Source: Sphingomonas sp. UV9
GTDB taxonomy: Bacteria > Pseudomonadota > Alphaproteobacteria > Sphingomonadales > Sphingomonadaceae
Assembly: GCF_004101245.1 (NCBI RefSeq)
Contig: NZ_SCIN01000003.1
Location: 930,001-994,000, forward strand
DNA: 64,000 bases
Direction: 5' to 3'
The translations under genes and the position numbers were made by a program. Below are positions 42,921 to 51,591 of the stretch, in pieces (position 1 is the stretch's first letter; every line of letters begins with the position of its first letter). The notes under the pieces were generated by a model, which saw only the letters and a list, made by a program, of their open reading frames with translations, made no database searches and was not told the DNA's origin.

Positions 42921-43520
42921 TCAGCAGGACGGCAAGGCCGCCGCATCCTTGCTGGCGAGCAGCGCATCGAGCGCGAGTTCGCGCGCCTTGCCGACCGGCA
43001 GCCCGAGCGCGCGCGCCATCGGGGCCCCCATCAACGCATCGCCGAGCGCCATCAGCACCAGCGTCAATGTCTGTTCCTGGATCGGCCGGGTCCCCGGCAG
43101 TTCGCCGCCGGCGAGTTCGTCGACCAGGTCGTGGATCGCCGCCATGATCGGGTCGAGCGCGTCGGTGTTGCCCGACAGGATCATCCAGCTCGCCAGCGCG
43201 CCCGCGCCACCCTTGCCGAACGCGTCGAAGGTCATCTCGACGACCTCGCGCGGGTCCTGGTCGCCTGCGCGCACCCGCAACACCGCGGCGCCGATCGTGC
43301 CGACGATGTCCGCCGCCATCCGAGTGATGAGCGCGGTGTGCAGCCCCTCCGCCGAGCCGAAATGGTGAAGCAGATTGGCGTGGGTGCGACCGACTCGCCC
43401 CGCGACCGCCTTCAACGTGACCGCGCTGGGCCCGCTCTCGACGAGCAGCGCGCGCGCAGCCTCGACGGCGGCGTCGCGCGATTCGGTGGGGGAGAGGCGC
43501 TTGCGGGGCGTTGACGTCAC
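42921..43520 (-). CDS. TetR/AcrR family transcriptional regulator
   Basis: A 199-residue TetR-type repressor starting at a GTG. The N-terminal helix-turn-helix is seen in AARALLVESGPSAVTLKAVA followed by GRVGRTHANLLHHFGSAE. The C-terminal ligand domain is hydrophobic. It is divergent from the metal-dependent hydrolase gene at 43585, and the 14-base palindrome at 43537-43550 between them is the likely operator, so it probably represses both that gene and itself. Confidence 0.9.
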   Translation of the reverse strand: MTSTPRKRLSPTESRDAAVEAARALLVESGPSAVTLKAVAGRVGRTHANLLHHFGSAEGLHTALITRMAADIVGTIGAAVLRVRAGDQDPREVVEMTFDAFGKGGAGALASWMILSGNTDALDPIMAAIHDLVDELAGGELPGTRPIQEQTLTLVLMALGDALMGAPMARALGLPVGKARELALDALLASKDAAALPSC

Positions 43521-43534
43521 GAAACGGGCAACCT

Positions 43535-43552
43535 ATTTACATCAATGTAAGT
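43535..43552. promoter_or_regulatory. Likely TetR operator palindrome
   Basis: TTACAT (43537-43542), CA, ATGTAA (43545-43550) form a palindrome; the outer bases ATTTACAT / ATGTAAGT extend it to 7 of 8. It sits between the divergent regulator and hydrolase genes, 15 bases from the regulator start. Confidence 0.75.
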
Positions 43553-43584
43553 AACGAAAGTTCAAACCCTGTTTGGAGGTTTCC

Positions 43585-44466
43585 GTGGCGAAAGCAACCA
43601 CACCCGCCGATCTGACGATCACCCCGCGCGACCGCCGCTTCGGTCGCGGCGCCGCGATCCGTCGCTGGTGGCTGAACGACGATCCCGTCGCGACCGCGTT
43701 CTACAACGCGTTGTCGGTGACGTTTCCCAAGGGCGAGGGCTATTTCGTCGACAGCGTCCGGAAGTTCCGCGAGGGCACGCCGCCCAAGCTGACGGCCGAG
43801 ATCAACGCCTTCATCAAGCAGGAGGTGATCCACACGCGCGAGCACGTCGCCTTCAACCGCCACGTCACCGACCAGGGCTATGACGTCGCGCCGTTGATGG
43901 CCGATGTCGATGCGGCGCTGGCGCTGACGGTGGGGCGCCCGCCGATCGCGAGTCTGGCGGCGACCAGCGCGCTCGAGCATTTCACCGCGATGCTGGCGCA
44001 CGAACTGATCGCGAACCCGAAGCATCTCAGCGGTGGCGACCAGCAGGCGGCTGCTTTGTGGCAATGGCATGCCGCCGAGGAGATCGAGCACAAGGGCGTC
44101 GCCTACGACACCTGGCTGCACGCGACTCGCGACTGGCCGCGGTTCACGCGGTGGCGGGTGAAGTCGCTGGTGATGCTGATCACGACGTGGCGCTTTTTCA
44201 TGGGCCGTGCGCGCGGGATGGCGGAGTTGTTGCGGCAGGACGGGCTGACGGGGCCGCGCGTCTGGGCGCGGATGGCGTGGTACGCGTTCGGCAATCCGGG
44301 AATGGCGCGCAAGATCGCGGGGGTATGGGCGGCGTATTTCCTGCCGGGCTTCCATCCGTGGAAGCATGACGACCGCGCGCTGATCGGCTTGGCGGAGAGC
44401 GAGTATGAGGCGGCGGTGCTGCCGGTGACTAAGCGGGCGGGGGTGGTGGTGGCGGCTACGGCTTAA
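43585..44466 (+). CDS. Metal-dependent hydrolase (PF10118-like membrane-associated di-iron type)
   Basis: A 293-residue protein of the predicted metal-dependent hydrolase family, with histidine and glutamate motifs ALEHFTAML, HAAEEIEHKGVAYDTW and HTREHVAFNRHV arranged like a four-helix di-metal site. The start GTG at 43585 follows TTGGAGG, which is better than the TTG four codons upstream. It is divergent from a TetR gene across a palindrome. The substrate is unknown. Confidence 0.82.
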   Translation: MAKATTPADLTITPRDRRFGRGAAIRRWWLNDDPVATAFYNALSVTFPKGEGYFVDSVRKFREGTPPKLTAEINAFIKQEVIHTREHVAFNRHVTDQGYDVAPLMADVDAALALTVGRPPIASLAATSALEHFTAMLAHELIANPKHLSGGDQQAAALWQWHAAEEIEHKGVAYDTWLHATRDWPRFTRWRVKSLVMLITTWRFFMGRARGMAELLRQDGLTGPRVWARMAWYAFGNPGMARKIAGVWAAYFLPGFHPWKHDDRALIGLAESEYEAAVLPVTKRAGVVVAATA

Positions 44467-44733
44467 TTGGCCGCCCGCTCTCCACGTCTTTGTTCTCACG
44501 CGAAGCCGGGAGCCCAGGGTAACAGACGATACCGCCCGAGACTCCTGGATCCCCGCGTTCGCGGGGGAGCGGCTAGCGGTGGTCGCACCTGTCGCAACAG
44601 CACCACCCCGGCGCAGGCCGGGGCCCAATTGGAAAGGTCGCAGTCACGGAACGCGGTCCCCCGTTAGCAACGGCTCCCAGTTGGGCCCCGGCCTTGGCCG
44701 GGGTGGTACTTAGCTTTCAGGAATAGGCGGACA
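44467..44733. repeat. Repeat-rich intergenic region with long palindromic element
   Basis: Two elements. About 44490-44575 is a degraded copy of the short palindrome family (GTTCTCACGCGAAGCCGGGA and ATCCCCGCGTTCGCGGGGG). From 44602 to 44708 is a longer element with arms CACCACCCCGGCGCAGGCCG and its complement ending GGCCGGGGTGGT, with an inner block GGCCCAATTGGAAAGGTCG. A close copy occurs at 58917-59021. Confidence 0.75.
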
Positions 44734-45279
44734 TCAAGCCGCCAGCGGCATCGGCGCACATCGGTCCTCGTCCAGATCCAGCGCGAACATCACCGCCGGC
44801 GCTTCACCCCCACGTCCGCGCGAGGCCCGAGGCTCGATCCGCCCCGTCGGCCGAAACCCGAGCTTCGCCAGCACGCGGCCCGACGCCGGATTATCCACGA
44901 AATGAAACGCATCCAGCCGTCGCAAACCGAGCGCATGCCGCGCCATCGCGATCACCGCTTCGCCAGCTTCGGTCGCATATCCGCGACCCCAGGCCTCCGG
45001 CGTCAACCAATAGCCAAGCTCATGCGCGTCGTCGGCCACGCGAATCCCGATCGCGCCGACGAGTCGCGGCACGCCGGACTCCATGGTCTCGATCAGGAAT
45101 TGCGGGTCGTTCCCACCCCGCGGCAGCGCCAGAAACGCCTCGGCATCGCCCAGCGCATAGGGCCAGGGCACGCGCGCCAGCTTGGCGACCACGCTCTCAT
45201 GGCCGATCGCCTGCGTCAGCGCAGGCGCATCCTCCGGCCAACCCGGCCGTAACGTCAGTCTCTTGGTGCGCGCGAACAC
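44734..45279 (-). CDS. GNAT family N-acetyltransferase (RimJ/RimL-like)
   Basis: A 181-residue acetyltransferase. It has the LRPGWPEDAPALTQAIG entry, the RELGYWLTPEAWGRGYATEA acetyl-CoA-binding signature (here HELGYWLTPEAWGRGYATEA), and DAFHFVDNPASGRVLAKLGF. Such proteins acetylate ribosomal protein N-termini, polyamines or antibiotics; the substrate is not clear. It is oriented toward the repeats and is separate from the ribosomal genes. Confidence 0.85.
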   Translation of the reverse strand: MFARTKRLTLRPGWPEDAPALTQAIGHESVVAKLARVPWPYALGDAEAFLALPRGGNDPQFLIETMESGVPRLVGAIGIRVADDAHELGYWLTPEAWGRGYATEAGEAVIAMARHALGLRRLDAFHFVDNPASGRVLAKLGFRPTGRIEPRASRGRGGEAPAVMFALDLDEDRCAPMPLAA

Positions 45280-45360
45280 GGCTCTCTCCTATCGCGTCAT
45301 TGGCTGCGCGCATGCCACGTCGGGATGACGGGACCGCGACAGCCGCGTGGAGGGAGCAAT

Positions 45361-45390
45361 AAAAAAGGGAGCCGGGGTGACCCGTCTCCC
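45361..45390 (-). terminator. Terminator of rplU-rpmA
   Basis: GGGAGCCGGG and CCCGTCTCCC (45367-45390) form a stem with a short loop, and on the minus strand it is followed by a run of six U (45366-45361). It ends the rplU-rpmA transcript. Confidence 0.85.
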
Positions 45391-45453
45391 TTGTTCAGGT
45401 TCGCTTTCGCGACCCGGGTCACCCTGGTGGGCAACCCGGATGGTTACCCGATG

Positions 45454-45744
45454 TTATTCGGCTGCGACTGCCATATCGGCGGCATCGTTCGCTGCCAGCT
45501 CGACCGAGCAGAACTTACGCCCAAGCTTGCCCTTGCTGAACACGACGCGACCGTCGATCAGCGCGAACAGCGTGTGGTCGGTACCGATACCGACGTTCGT
45601 GCCCGGATAGAACTTCGTCCCGCGCTGACGCACGAGAATGTTGCCGGCGACGCACGCCTGGCCACCGAACTTCTTGACGCCGAGGCGACGACCGGCCGAA
45701 TCGCGACCGTTGCGCGAAGAGCCGCCTGCTTTCTTATGTGCCAT
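45454..45744 (-). CDS. rpmA: 50S ribosomal protein L27
   Basis: A 96-residue ribosomal protein whose N-terminus reaches toward the peptidyl transferase centre. The start [20 protein letters not shown] and [20 protein letters not shown] are unmistakable. It follows rplU by 13 bases in the usual operon, with the hairpin at 45361-45390 ending it. It carries the ordinary [10 protein letters not shown] start without the Firmicute-type N-terminal extension. Confidence 0.98.
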   Translation of the reverse strand: MAHKKAGGSSRNGRDSAGRRLGVKKFGGQACVAGNILVRQRGTKFYPGTNVGIGTDHTLFALIDGRVVFSKGKLGRKFCSVELAANDAADMAVAAE

Positions 45745-45757
45745 CTGAAGCTACTCC

Positions 45758-46105
45758 TTATGCCTGAGCGGCCGGGGCATCAGCCTCGGTCTGCTGCTTG
45801 GCTGTCTGGCCGCCGACGGACACGATCTTCAGGATCGTGTGCTGCTGGCGATGGCCGTTCTTGCGACGATAGTTGTGACGACGACGCTTCTTGAAGACGA
45901 TGACCTTGTCCGCCTTCGCCTGCGCGATGATCTCTGCGGCGACGGTGAAACCCTCGACCGAGCGCAGCTCCGAGCCTTCGCCCGCCAGCAGCACATCACC
46001 CAGCGTCACCGACGCACCTGCATCGCCCTCGATCTTCTCGACGACGATCTTATCTCCGGCGGCGACGCGATACTGCTTGCCGCCCGTGCGCACGACTGCG
46101 AACAT
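45758..46105 (-). CDS. rplU: 50S ribosomal protein L21
   Basis: A 115-residue large-subunit protein. The start [20 protein letters not shown] and [20 protein letters not shown] with GHRQQHT are family hallmarks. The C-terminal tail ([18 protein letters not shown]) is longer and more acidic than the shortest L21 proteins. I start at the ATG at 46105; four residues upstream are not conserved. It leads the rplU-rpmA operon and has a promoter and leader hairpin upstream. Confidence 0.97.
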   Translation of the reverse strand: MFAVVRTGGKQYRVAAGDKIVVEKIEGDAGASVTLGDVLLAGEGSELRSVEGFTVAAEIIAQAKADKVIVFKKRRRHNYRRKNGHRQQHTILKIVSVGGQTAKQQTEADAPAAQA

Positions 46106-46137
46106 GGCCCTTGTCACTTTCCAAATACATGTACCCC

Positions 46138-46197
46138 ACGGACGCAGGGTCCGTCGGGAGAAGCCGGGCAGCTAAGGGAGGGGGGCGGAGTTGTCAA
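46138..46197 (-). promoter_or_regulatory. Promoter and leader hairpin of rplU-rpmA
   Basis: On the minus strand, -35 TTGACA (46197-46192) is followed after 16 bases by TTAGCT (46175-46170), a fair -10. Downstream in the leader, ACGGAC (46138-46143) and GTCCGT (46149-46154) form a hairpin; L21 leaders often carry such an element, but autoregulation here is inferred. Confidence 0.55.
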
Positions 46198-46261
46198 CCG
46201 CGAAGGGTGCAGGGAAGGGCGGTTTTACGTCGCCGGCGCCAAGGCGGCGCTACCCCGTCGT

Positions 46262-46322
46262 CAGAATTGTTTCCCCGCAAAGGGGGGGGCAGTCTGGGCT
46301 TCCGCCTTAGCGGTGAAACAAG
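46262..46322. repeat. Degenerate short palindromic repeat
   Basis: TTGTTTCCCCGCAAAGGGGG and its partner CTTCCGCCTTAGCGGTGAAACAAG enclose GGGCAGTCTGGG. Family as at 40474-40533, but more diverged. Confidence 0.65.
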
Positions 46323-46347
46323 TTTCTTTGGGACGAAGTGATTCGCC

Positions 46348-46743
46348 TCAGTGCCGATGAACCTGGCGCAGCGCATACCGGCCATTCGCATAATCGCTGA
46401 ACAACCCCGAGATCGCCGGATGGTCGACCGGCTCGTCGCTGTCGTCCGGCACCAGGTTCTGCTGGCTGACATAGGCGACGTAGCTCGACTCCATGTTCTC
46501 GGCGAGCAGGTGATAGAACGGCTGGTCCTTGCGTGGGCGAATGTCCTCGGGGATCGCCGCATACCATTCGTCGCTGTTCGCGAACACCGGATCGACGTCG
46601 AAGATAACGCCCCGGAAATCGAACAGCCGGTGCCGCACGACGTCGCCGATCGAGAAGTTCGCGTGCGAGATTGGCGGCGCGACCACCTCGGCGGGGATAA
46701 GCGGGCTCGTGATGTCGTGAGCGATACTGTCGTGTCGGGGCAT
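46348..46743 (-). CDS. hspQ: Heat shock protein HspQ
   Basis: A 131-residue hemimethylated-DNA-binding-like protein (HspQ/YccV), which in enterobacteria directs Lon to certain substrates. It has ANFSIGDVVRHRLFDFRGVI, FDVDPVFANSDEWYAAIP, and RKDQPFYHLLAENMESSYVA. I start at the ATG at 46743, beyond which the frame runs into the tRNA gene on the opposite strand. Local promoter elements were not obvious. Confidence 0.9.
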   Translation of the reverse strand: MPRHDSIAHDITSPLIPAEVVAPPISHANFSIGDVVRHRLFDFRGVIFDVDPVFANSDEWYAAIPEDIRPRKDQPFYHLLAENMESSYVAYVSQQNLVPDDSDEPVDHPAISGLFSDYANGRYALRQVHRH

Positions 46744-46898
46744 ATCGGTCAATTTAGGGGCTGTTTTGCGCCGCACAAGGAAAACGCGCCGGACCGGGCC
46801 GGGAAGTTCGAAATCCGCTTGCGTCCCCAGGGCCACTTCATTAGAGGCGCCCCTTCGACCGATCGGAGCCGCTGTTCGCAGTGGTTCGGATGACCTGC

Positions 46899-46988
<90 letters not shown>

Positions 46989-47156
46989 ATTTTCCATATC
47001 AACTGGTCGCAGCATAACTCGCCATGATACGCTCGCGCAGCCTATCCACGAGCCGGCGATCGCCCCAGCCATCGTCTCGCGGCTATATTGTCTCCCGCAT
47101 GTGAACTCAGTTCGAGCCGCGTCAGTGGCGGTCTAAGAACGCTCAGCTGGTAATTT

Positions 47157-47567
47157 TCATCGGGCTTTCGCGAGCATCGGATTCATGCGCTTGGCGGCGA
47201 GGGGCGGGAGCTTAACCGCGCGGGCGGTGGCGAGGTTGGCGGAGGGGCCCTTGCCGACCTGGATCAGCGCGACCATGCCCATCGACGTGTGCGGCTTGCA
47301 CGCGACGCCGTAGAGCCCCGGCTTGTCGACCTTGATCGACATTTCCTGGTTCATCTTGCCGATCACGGGCGCGACACCCGCCGGCAGCATGGAGGGAATG
47401 GTCTGCGCGCTGTGGCTCTTGTCGGTGGGGACGAACTTCACGGTATCGCCGGGCATCGCCTGGACGAAGGACGGCTCGAACACCATCGCGCTGGCCGCAC
47501 CCTGATTCTTCATCTGGACGATCACGTCCTTGGCGAAGGCAGGCGTCGCGGCAAAGGCTGCGGTCAT
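47157..47567 (-). CDS. Pseudoazurin-like blue copper protein, abnormal start
   Basis: A type 1 copper electron carrier. Copper ligands are His52 (KSHSAQ), Cys90 (GVACKPH), His93 and Met98 (TSMGM), numbered from the ATG at 47567, and the pattern VIVQMKNQGAASAMVFEPSF fits pseudoazurin. From this ATG the signal peptide is only about 11 residues. The frame upstream, RTYLIAGLA, would complete a normal signal, and AGGAG sits seven bases before an ATA at 47597, where ATG is expected. No in-frame ATG, GTG or TTG lies there. The gene lies 59 bases after a truncated quinoprotein-related gene on the same strand. Confidence 0.8.
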   Translation of the reverse strand: MTAAFAATPAFAKDVIVQMKNQGAASAMVFEPSFVQAMPGDTVKFVPTDKSHSAQTIPSMLPAGVAPVIGKMNQEMSIKVDKPGLYGVACKPHTSMGMVALIQVGKGPSANLATARAVKLPPLAAKRMNPMLAKAR

Positions 47568-47626
47568 GGCAAGGCCAGCAATGAGATAGGTACGTATGTC
47601 GTCACTCCTAAGGTGATGTCGTTGAA

Positions 47627-48130
47627 TCAGGACGGGGTTTTGGCCTGCGTCCGCGCCGCAGCCTGCTGGACGGGTGCGGCGATCGGGACGCCGTAGCTCT
47701 TGAGGATGCGCGCGATCTCGGGACCTTCGCGGGCGAGCACCGCATCGACCTTGCCCAGCAGCGCCTTGTCCTTGCGGCGCACGCCCATCGAGATGTCGAA
47801 GACCATCGGCCATTGCCCGTCGTCGTTGACCGGCGTGACCTGTTCGATCCGCAGCGGCGTCTTGGCACGCGCCGCGAAATAGCCCGCGAGCGGACCCCAG
47901 ACGACGCCGACGTCGATCGTGCCCGACGCGACCGCATCGATGATGGCCGCCGGCGGGTTGGGCTTGGCATAGTCGCCGTAGAGCATGAAGCCGCGGACGT
48001 TCTGCGTCATGCCGCGGCGGGCCATCGCGTGCGCGGGCGGGGTGTTCATCGCGTCGTCGCCGACCATCTGGATGCCGACCGTCGACTTGGCGAGACGGGG
48101 GTCGTCGAACGAGAGCGCGGCTATCCGCAC
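47627..48130 (-). pseudogene. Quinoprotein-associated periplasmic binding protein, 5' truncated
   Basis: The C-terminal about 167 residues of a quinoprotein dehydrogenase-associated substrate-binding protein (TIGR03871-type), which may supply a PQQ alcohol dehydrogenase system. Visible motifs are SFDDPRLAKSTVGIQMVGDD, GYTVYGDYSKPNPP-like MLYGDYAKPNPPAAIIDAVA, GVVWGPLAGYFAA and TPVNDDGQWPMVFDISMG. The signal peptide and first domain are missing; the frame starts at a bare GTG at 48130, exactly where an RND transporter fragment begins on the other strand. Confidence 0.8.
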
Positions 48131-48965
48131 GGTCGACGTGGTCGCGCGCTCGGGCGGTAGTGACCGGCTCGATCCCGCGCGGATCGGCGATTACGTGCTG
48201 ACCGGCAGCGAGGGCCAGCGCGTGCCCGTCAGCCAGCTCGGCAAGCTCGAAGTCCGCAGGGAGGATCCGATCCTGCAACGCCGTGACCGCCGGACGACGA
48301 TCACGGTCCGCGGTGACATTGCCGACGGATTGCAGCCACCCGACATCTCGACCGCGATATTCGAAAAGTTCCAGCCGATCGTGAAGGCGCTGCCACCAAG
48401 CTACAGGATCGCGATGGCCGGATCGATCGAGGAAGCGGGCAAGGCCAATGCCGCGCTCGCGCCCATCTTCCCGATCATGATCGTGCTGATGATGATCGTG
48501 ATCATCCTGCAGGTCCGCAGCCTGTCGGCGATGGCGATCGTGCTGCTGACCGCGCCGCTCGGGCCGATCGGGGTGGTGCCGACACTGCTGGTCACCGGCC
48601 AGCCGTTCGGCTTCAACCCGATCCTCGGGCTGATCGCGCTCGCCGGCATCCTGATGCGCAACACGCTGATCCTGATCGGCGAGATACACGGTCACGAGAA
48701 GGAGGGCATGGATCCGTATCACGCGATCGTCGAGGCCACCGTGCAACGCTCCCGCCCGGTCATCCTGACCGCTATGGCGGCGGTGCTGGCGTTCGTGCCG
48801 CTGATCAGTTCGGTGTTCTGGGGATCGATGGCGGTGACGCTGATCGGCGGCACGCTGGGCGGCACGATCCTCACCCTGGTATTCCTGCCCGCGCTCTACG
48901 CGCTGTGGTTCCGGATAACGCCACTCGAGAACACGGAACCGTCAGCCACTCGGCGGCGGGGATAA
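48123..48965 (+). pseudogene. RND efflux permease, 5' truncated C-terminal fragment
   Basis: The last about 280 residues of an AcrB-like HAE1/HME-type RND permease (full length about 1030). The fragment contains RTVDVVARSGG (near 48129), then the periplasmic docking segment RVPVSQLGKLEVRREDPILQ and the membrane segments IMIVLMMIVIILQVRSLSAM, GLIALAGILMRNTLILIGEI and SVFWGSMAVTLIGGTLGG. No start or ribosome binding site is found at the 5' edge; longer in-frame readings upstream are antisense to the neighbouring gene. It is likely non-functional. Confidence 0.85.
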
Positions 48966-49122
48966 CTAGCACTGAACGGCGGCTTATGGGTCCGCGCCGC
49001 TGTGAGCCAGCGGCGCCTCGCGACCAAATGGCGCCATCCCGTCGTCCATTCTCCGGCGTCTGCTGTCTCTGAAGGCGGGCGTTGGGAACCAATCCTGATC
49101 TGAAATCTCGCAGCCTGTTTCA

Positions 49123-50016
49123 TCAGTTCCAGACCTCGTGCCTCGCTCGCTCGCGCATGGCGTTGATAAAGGCGCTGACCGATGGCATCGCCGCGCGGCC
49201 GGCATCGTACAGCAGGTTCACCGGTATCGGTGCCGGTGCATGGTCCGCCAGCACCCTTACCAACCGGCCGGCGGCAATGGCTTCCGAAGACTGGTAGCTC
49301 AGTACATGGGCCAGCCCCAGTCCGCCCTCGGCCGCATCGATGGCGGCATCAACGGTATTCACGGTCAGACGCGGCACGACTTCGATCGAAGCATCGCCCA
49401 TCGTGCCGAACTGCCAGGTGCTGCCCGTCCGAACGCCATTGCCGACGATACACATGTGGCGCTTCAGATCGTCCGGCGACACCGGGATGCCTCGGTCCGC
49501 CAGATAGGCCGGACTGGCTACGATCGTCTGTTGCACCGACCCGATCGACACGACGCGCAGCGCGCTGTCCGCGAGCGTGCCAATTCGCACGGCCACGTCG
49601 ATCCCCTCCTCGACGATGCGCACGTTCCGATCCAGCAGCAGCATGCGCGCGGTCAGGCAATCATGTTTCGCCAGAAGCGCGCCGACTACTGGCAGCACGT
49701 GCCTTCGACCGAACATCACAGGCGCCGTGACGTACAACTGCCCGCGTGGCGCCGATCGGCCACCCATGACCACCTGCTCGGCCTCGCGCAGATCGGCGAG
49801 GATCCTGCGCGCGCGGTCGAGAAACGCCGCGCCCTCGTGGGTCAGCGACACGGCCCGGGTGGAACGGTGGAACAACGTCACGCCAAGGTGCCGTTCAAGT
49901 GCCGCCACGGCACGTGTGATGACGGGCGGAGAGACGGCCAACGCTCGCGCCGCTGCGGCAAAGCCGCGCTGGTCGGCAACCGCAACGAAAGCGGTCAAGG
50001 TCTCGAACCGATCCAT
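49123..50016 (-). CDS. LysR family transcriptional regulator
   Basis: A 297-residue LysR regulator. The N-terminal helix-turn-helix FETLTAFVAVADQRGFAAAA then VSPPVITRAVAALERHLGVT and LFHRSTRAVSLTHEG is followed by a type 2 periplasmic-like ligand domain. It starts at the ATG at 50016 and is divergent from the PNPOx-like gene at 50092; the 75 bases between should hold its operator. It probably controls the three-gene operon on the other strand. Confidence 0.92.
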   Translation of the reverse strand: MDRFETLTAFVAVADQRGFAAAARALAVSPPVITRAVAALERHLGVTLFHRSTRAVSLTHEGAAFLDRARRILADLREAEQVVMGGRSAPRGQLYVTAPVMFGRRHVLPVVGALLAKHDCLTARMLLLDRNVRIVEEGIDVAVRIGTLADSALRVVSIGSVQQTIVASPAYLADRGIPVSPDDLKRHMCIVGNGVRTGSTWQFGTMGDASIEVVPRLTVNTVDAAIDAAEGGLGLAHVLSYQSSEAIAAGRLVRVLADHAPAPIPVNLLYDAGRAAMPSVSAFINAMRERARHEVWN

Positions 50017-50091
50017 TATTCTCCAAACCGAAACAGTGAACGCCGATTGGCACGAATTATCATTGCCTCCGCAATATACTAGGTGCCGGAC

Positions 50092-50700
50092 ATGGCACAG
50101 ACTTTCCTCCGCACGATGTTCGGCCCCGGCTCTCGCGCCTTGCAGGAGGCCGCTGGATCGCGCGCGTCCTACGCCCGGATGGAGGGCCAGGCCGGCGAGA
50201 TCGATGTCCTTACTGAACGGGAACTGGAATTCATCGGAGCGCGCCACAGCTTCTACATGGCCAGCACCAGCGAGGACGGCTGGCCCTACATCCAGCATCG
50301 CGGTGGCCCGGCTGGATTCCTCCGGCAGCTATCCGGCAACCGTATCGGATTTGCCGACTATCGGGGCAACCGCCAGTATCTTTCGACGGCGAACGTTGCC
50401 GCCGATGACCGGGTGTCGTTGTTCCTGATGGACTATTCCGCCCGGCGCCGTCTCAAGATGATCGGTCACGCGCGCACCAGCAGAGACCCGGTCGACATCG
50501 CGGCTTTGATGACGCCGGGCTACGATGCCGAGCCGGAGCGGGCCTTCGTGATCGACATCGTCGGGTTCGACTGGAACTGCCCCCAACATATTCTTCCGCT
50601 CTTTTCTGAAGCGCAGATTGCAGGGGCCACCCGGCCGCTGAGGGACGAGCTTGCACAGTTGCGCGCTCGGGTTATAGAATTGGAGGGACTGCAATCATGA
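50092..50700 (+). CDS. Pyridoxamine 5'-phosphate oxidase-fold protein
   Basis: A 202-residue flavin-binding split-barrel protein. Signatures are HSFYMASTSEDGWPYIQHRG, GPAGFLRQLSGNRIGFADYR and MDYSARRRLKMIGHA. The C-terminal helix has ATRPLRDELAQLRARV. Such proteins include flavin- or F420-dependent oxidoreductases of unknown substrate. It starts at the ATG at 50092 and overlaps the glyoxalase gene by four bases, so the operon seems to be PNPOx-VOC-NTF2. Confidence 0.85.
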   Translation: MAQTFLRTMFGPGSRALQEAAGSRASYARMEGQAGEIDVLTERELEFIGARHSFYMASTSEDGWPYIQHRGGPAGFLRQLSGNRIGFADYRGNRQYLSTANVAADDRVSLFLMDYSARRRLKMIGHARTSRDPVDIAALMTPGYDAEPERAFVIDIVGFDWNCPQHILPLFSEAQIAGATRPLRDELAQLRARVIELEGLQS

Positions 50701-51107
50701 CCGATACGCTGACCTGCGGCGTCCATCATGTGGGCCTGACCGTCCCCGATCTGGAACAGGCGCGTGCATTCTTTTGCGACGTGCTGGGCTTCGAGATCGT
50801 CGGCGGTGTGCCGGACTATCCCTCGATCTTCATATCAGATGGCAAGGTGTTGCTGACGCTTTGGCGAGCGGCCAATCCCATGACCGCGCGCGCCTTCGAT
50901 CGCCGTGCCAATATCGGCCTGCACCATCTGTCGCTCGCTGTCGCAGACGACCATGCGCTGGACGAAGCATGGAAGAAAATCAGCTCCCATCCCGAAGTTA
51001 TCGTCGACGCCGCACCAAGCCAAATCCGCGCGGGATCGGCGACGCGCCACTTCCTTGTATTCATTCCCGGTGGCATCCGCCTGGAATTGGCCACACCTTT
51101 TGCGTGA
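50697..51107 (+). CDS. Glyoxalase/VOC family protein
   Basis: A 136-residue VOC superfamily protein. [20 protein letters not shown] and [17 protein letters not shown] form the first module, and [18 protein letters not shown] and [25 protein letters not shown] [20 protein letters not shown] the second. Metal-binding His and Glu positions are present, so it could be a lyase, isomerase or resistance-type protein. It is the second gene of the LysR-controlled operon. Confidence 0.85.
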   Translation: MTDTLTCGVHHVGLTVPDLEQARAFFCDVLGFEIVGGVPDYPSIFISDGKVLLTLWRAANPMTARAFDRRANIGLHHLSLAVADDHALDEAWKKISSHPEVIVDAAPSQIRAGSATRHFLVFIPGGIRLELATPFA

Positions 51108-51126
51108 CCCTGAAAGGACAACGCCC

Positions 51127-51591
51127 ATGTCTCGCCCGCCGCTGCCCCCCTTCACCCGAGAGACGGCCCTTCAAAAAGTGCGTGCCGCTGAAGACGGCTG
51201 GAACGGCCGCGATCCCTCGCGGGTCGCGCTTGCCTACTCGCCGGATAGCGTTTGGCGAAACCGCTCGGACTTCCTGCAGGGGCGGGACGCAATCGTCGCA
51301 TTCCTTACCGGCAAGTGGCAGCGCGAACTCGACTATCGCCTGGTCAAGGGGCTCTGGGCACATGACGGCAATCGGATCGCCGTGCGCTTCGCCTACGAAT
51401 GGCGTGACGAGGAGGGAAACTGGTTCAGATCCTATGGGAATGAGAACTGGGAATTCGCCACCGATGGGCTGATGACGCGCCGGATCGCCAGCATCAACGA
51501 TGTGGCGATCGCCGAAAGTGAGCGGCTGCTGCACTGGCCGCTCGGTCCACGCCCGGACGGCCATCCGGGACTGCAGGAGCTGGGACTTTGA
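51127..51591 (+). CDS. DUF1348 (NTF2-like) family protein
   Basis: A 154-residue nuclear transport factor 2-like protein of DUF1348. Features are [79 protein letters not shown], and the C-terminal [20 protein letters not shown]. The function of the family is unknown, though a pocket for a small substrate is expected. It is the third gene of the operon behind the LysR regulator, 19 bases after the VOC gene. Confidence 0.85.
   Translation: MSRPPLPPFTRETALQKVRAAEDGWNGRDPSRVALAYSPDSVWRNRSDFLQGRDAIVAFLTGKWQRELDYRLVKGLWAHDGNRIAVRFAYEWRDEEGNWFRSYGNENWEFATDGLMTRRIASINDVAIAESERLLHWPLGPRPDGHPGLQELGL

Noticed and set aside
47985..48131. Upstream extension of the RND fragment to an ATG at 47985
   Set aside because: That stretch is antisense to the binding-protein gene and gives no RND-like sequence; the RND homology starts near 48123-48129.
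47157..48965. This block considered as an intact genomic island at the tRNA-Ser gene
   Set aside because: The tRNA is nearby, but I found no integrase and no repeat of the tRNA 3' end within the window, so the island idea is unsupported.
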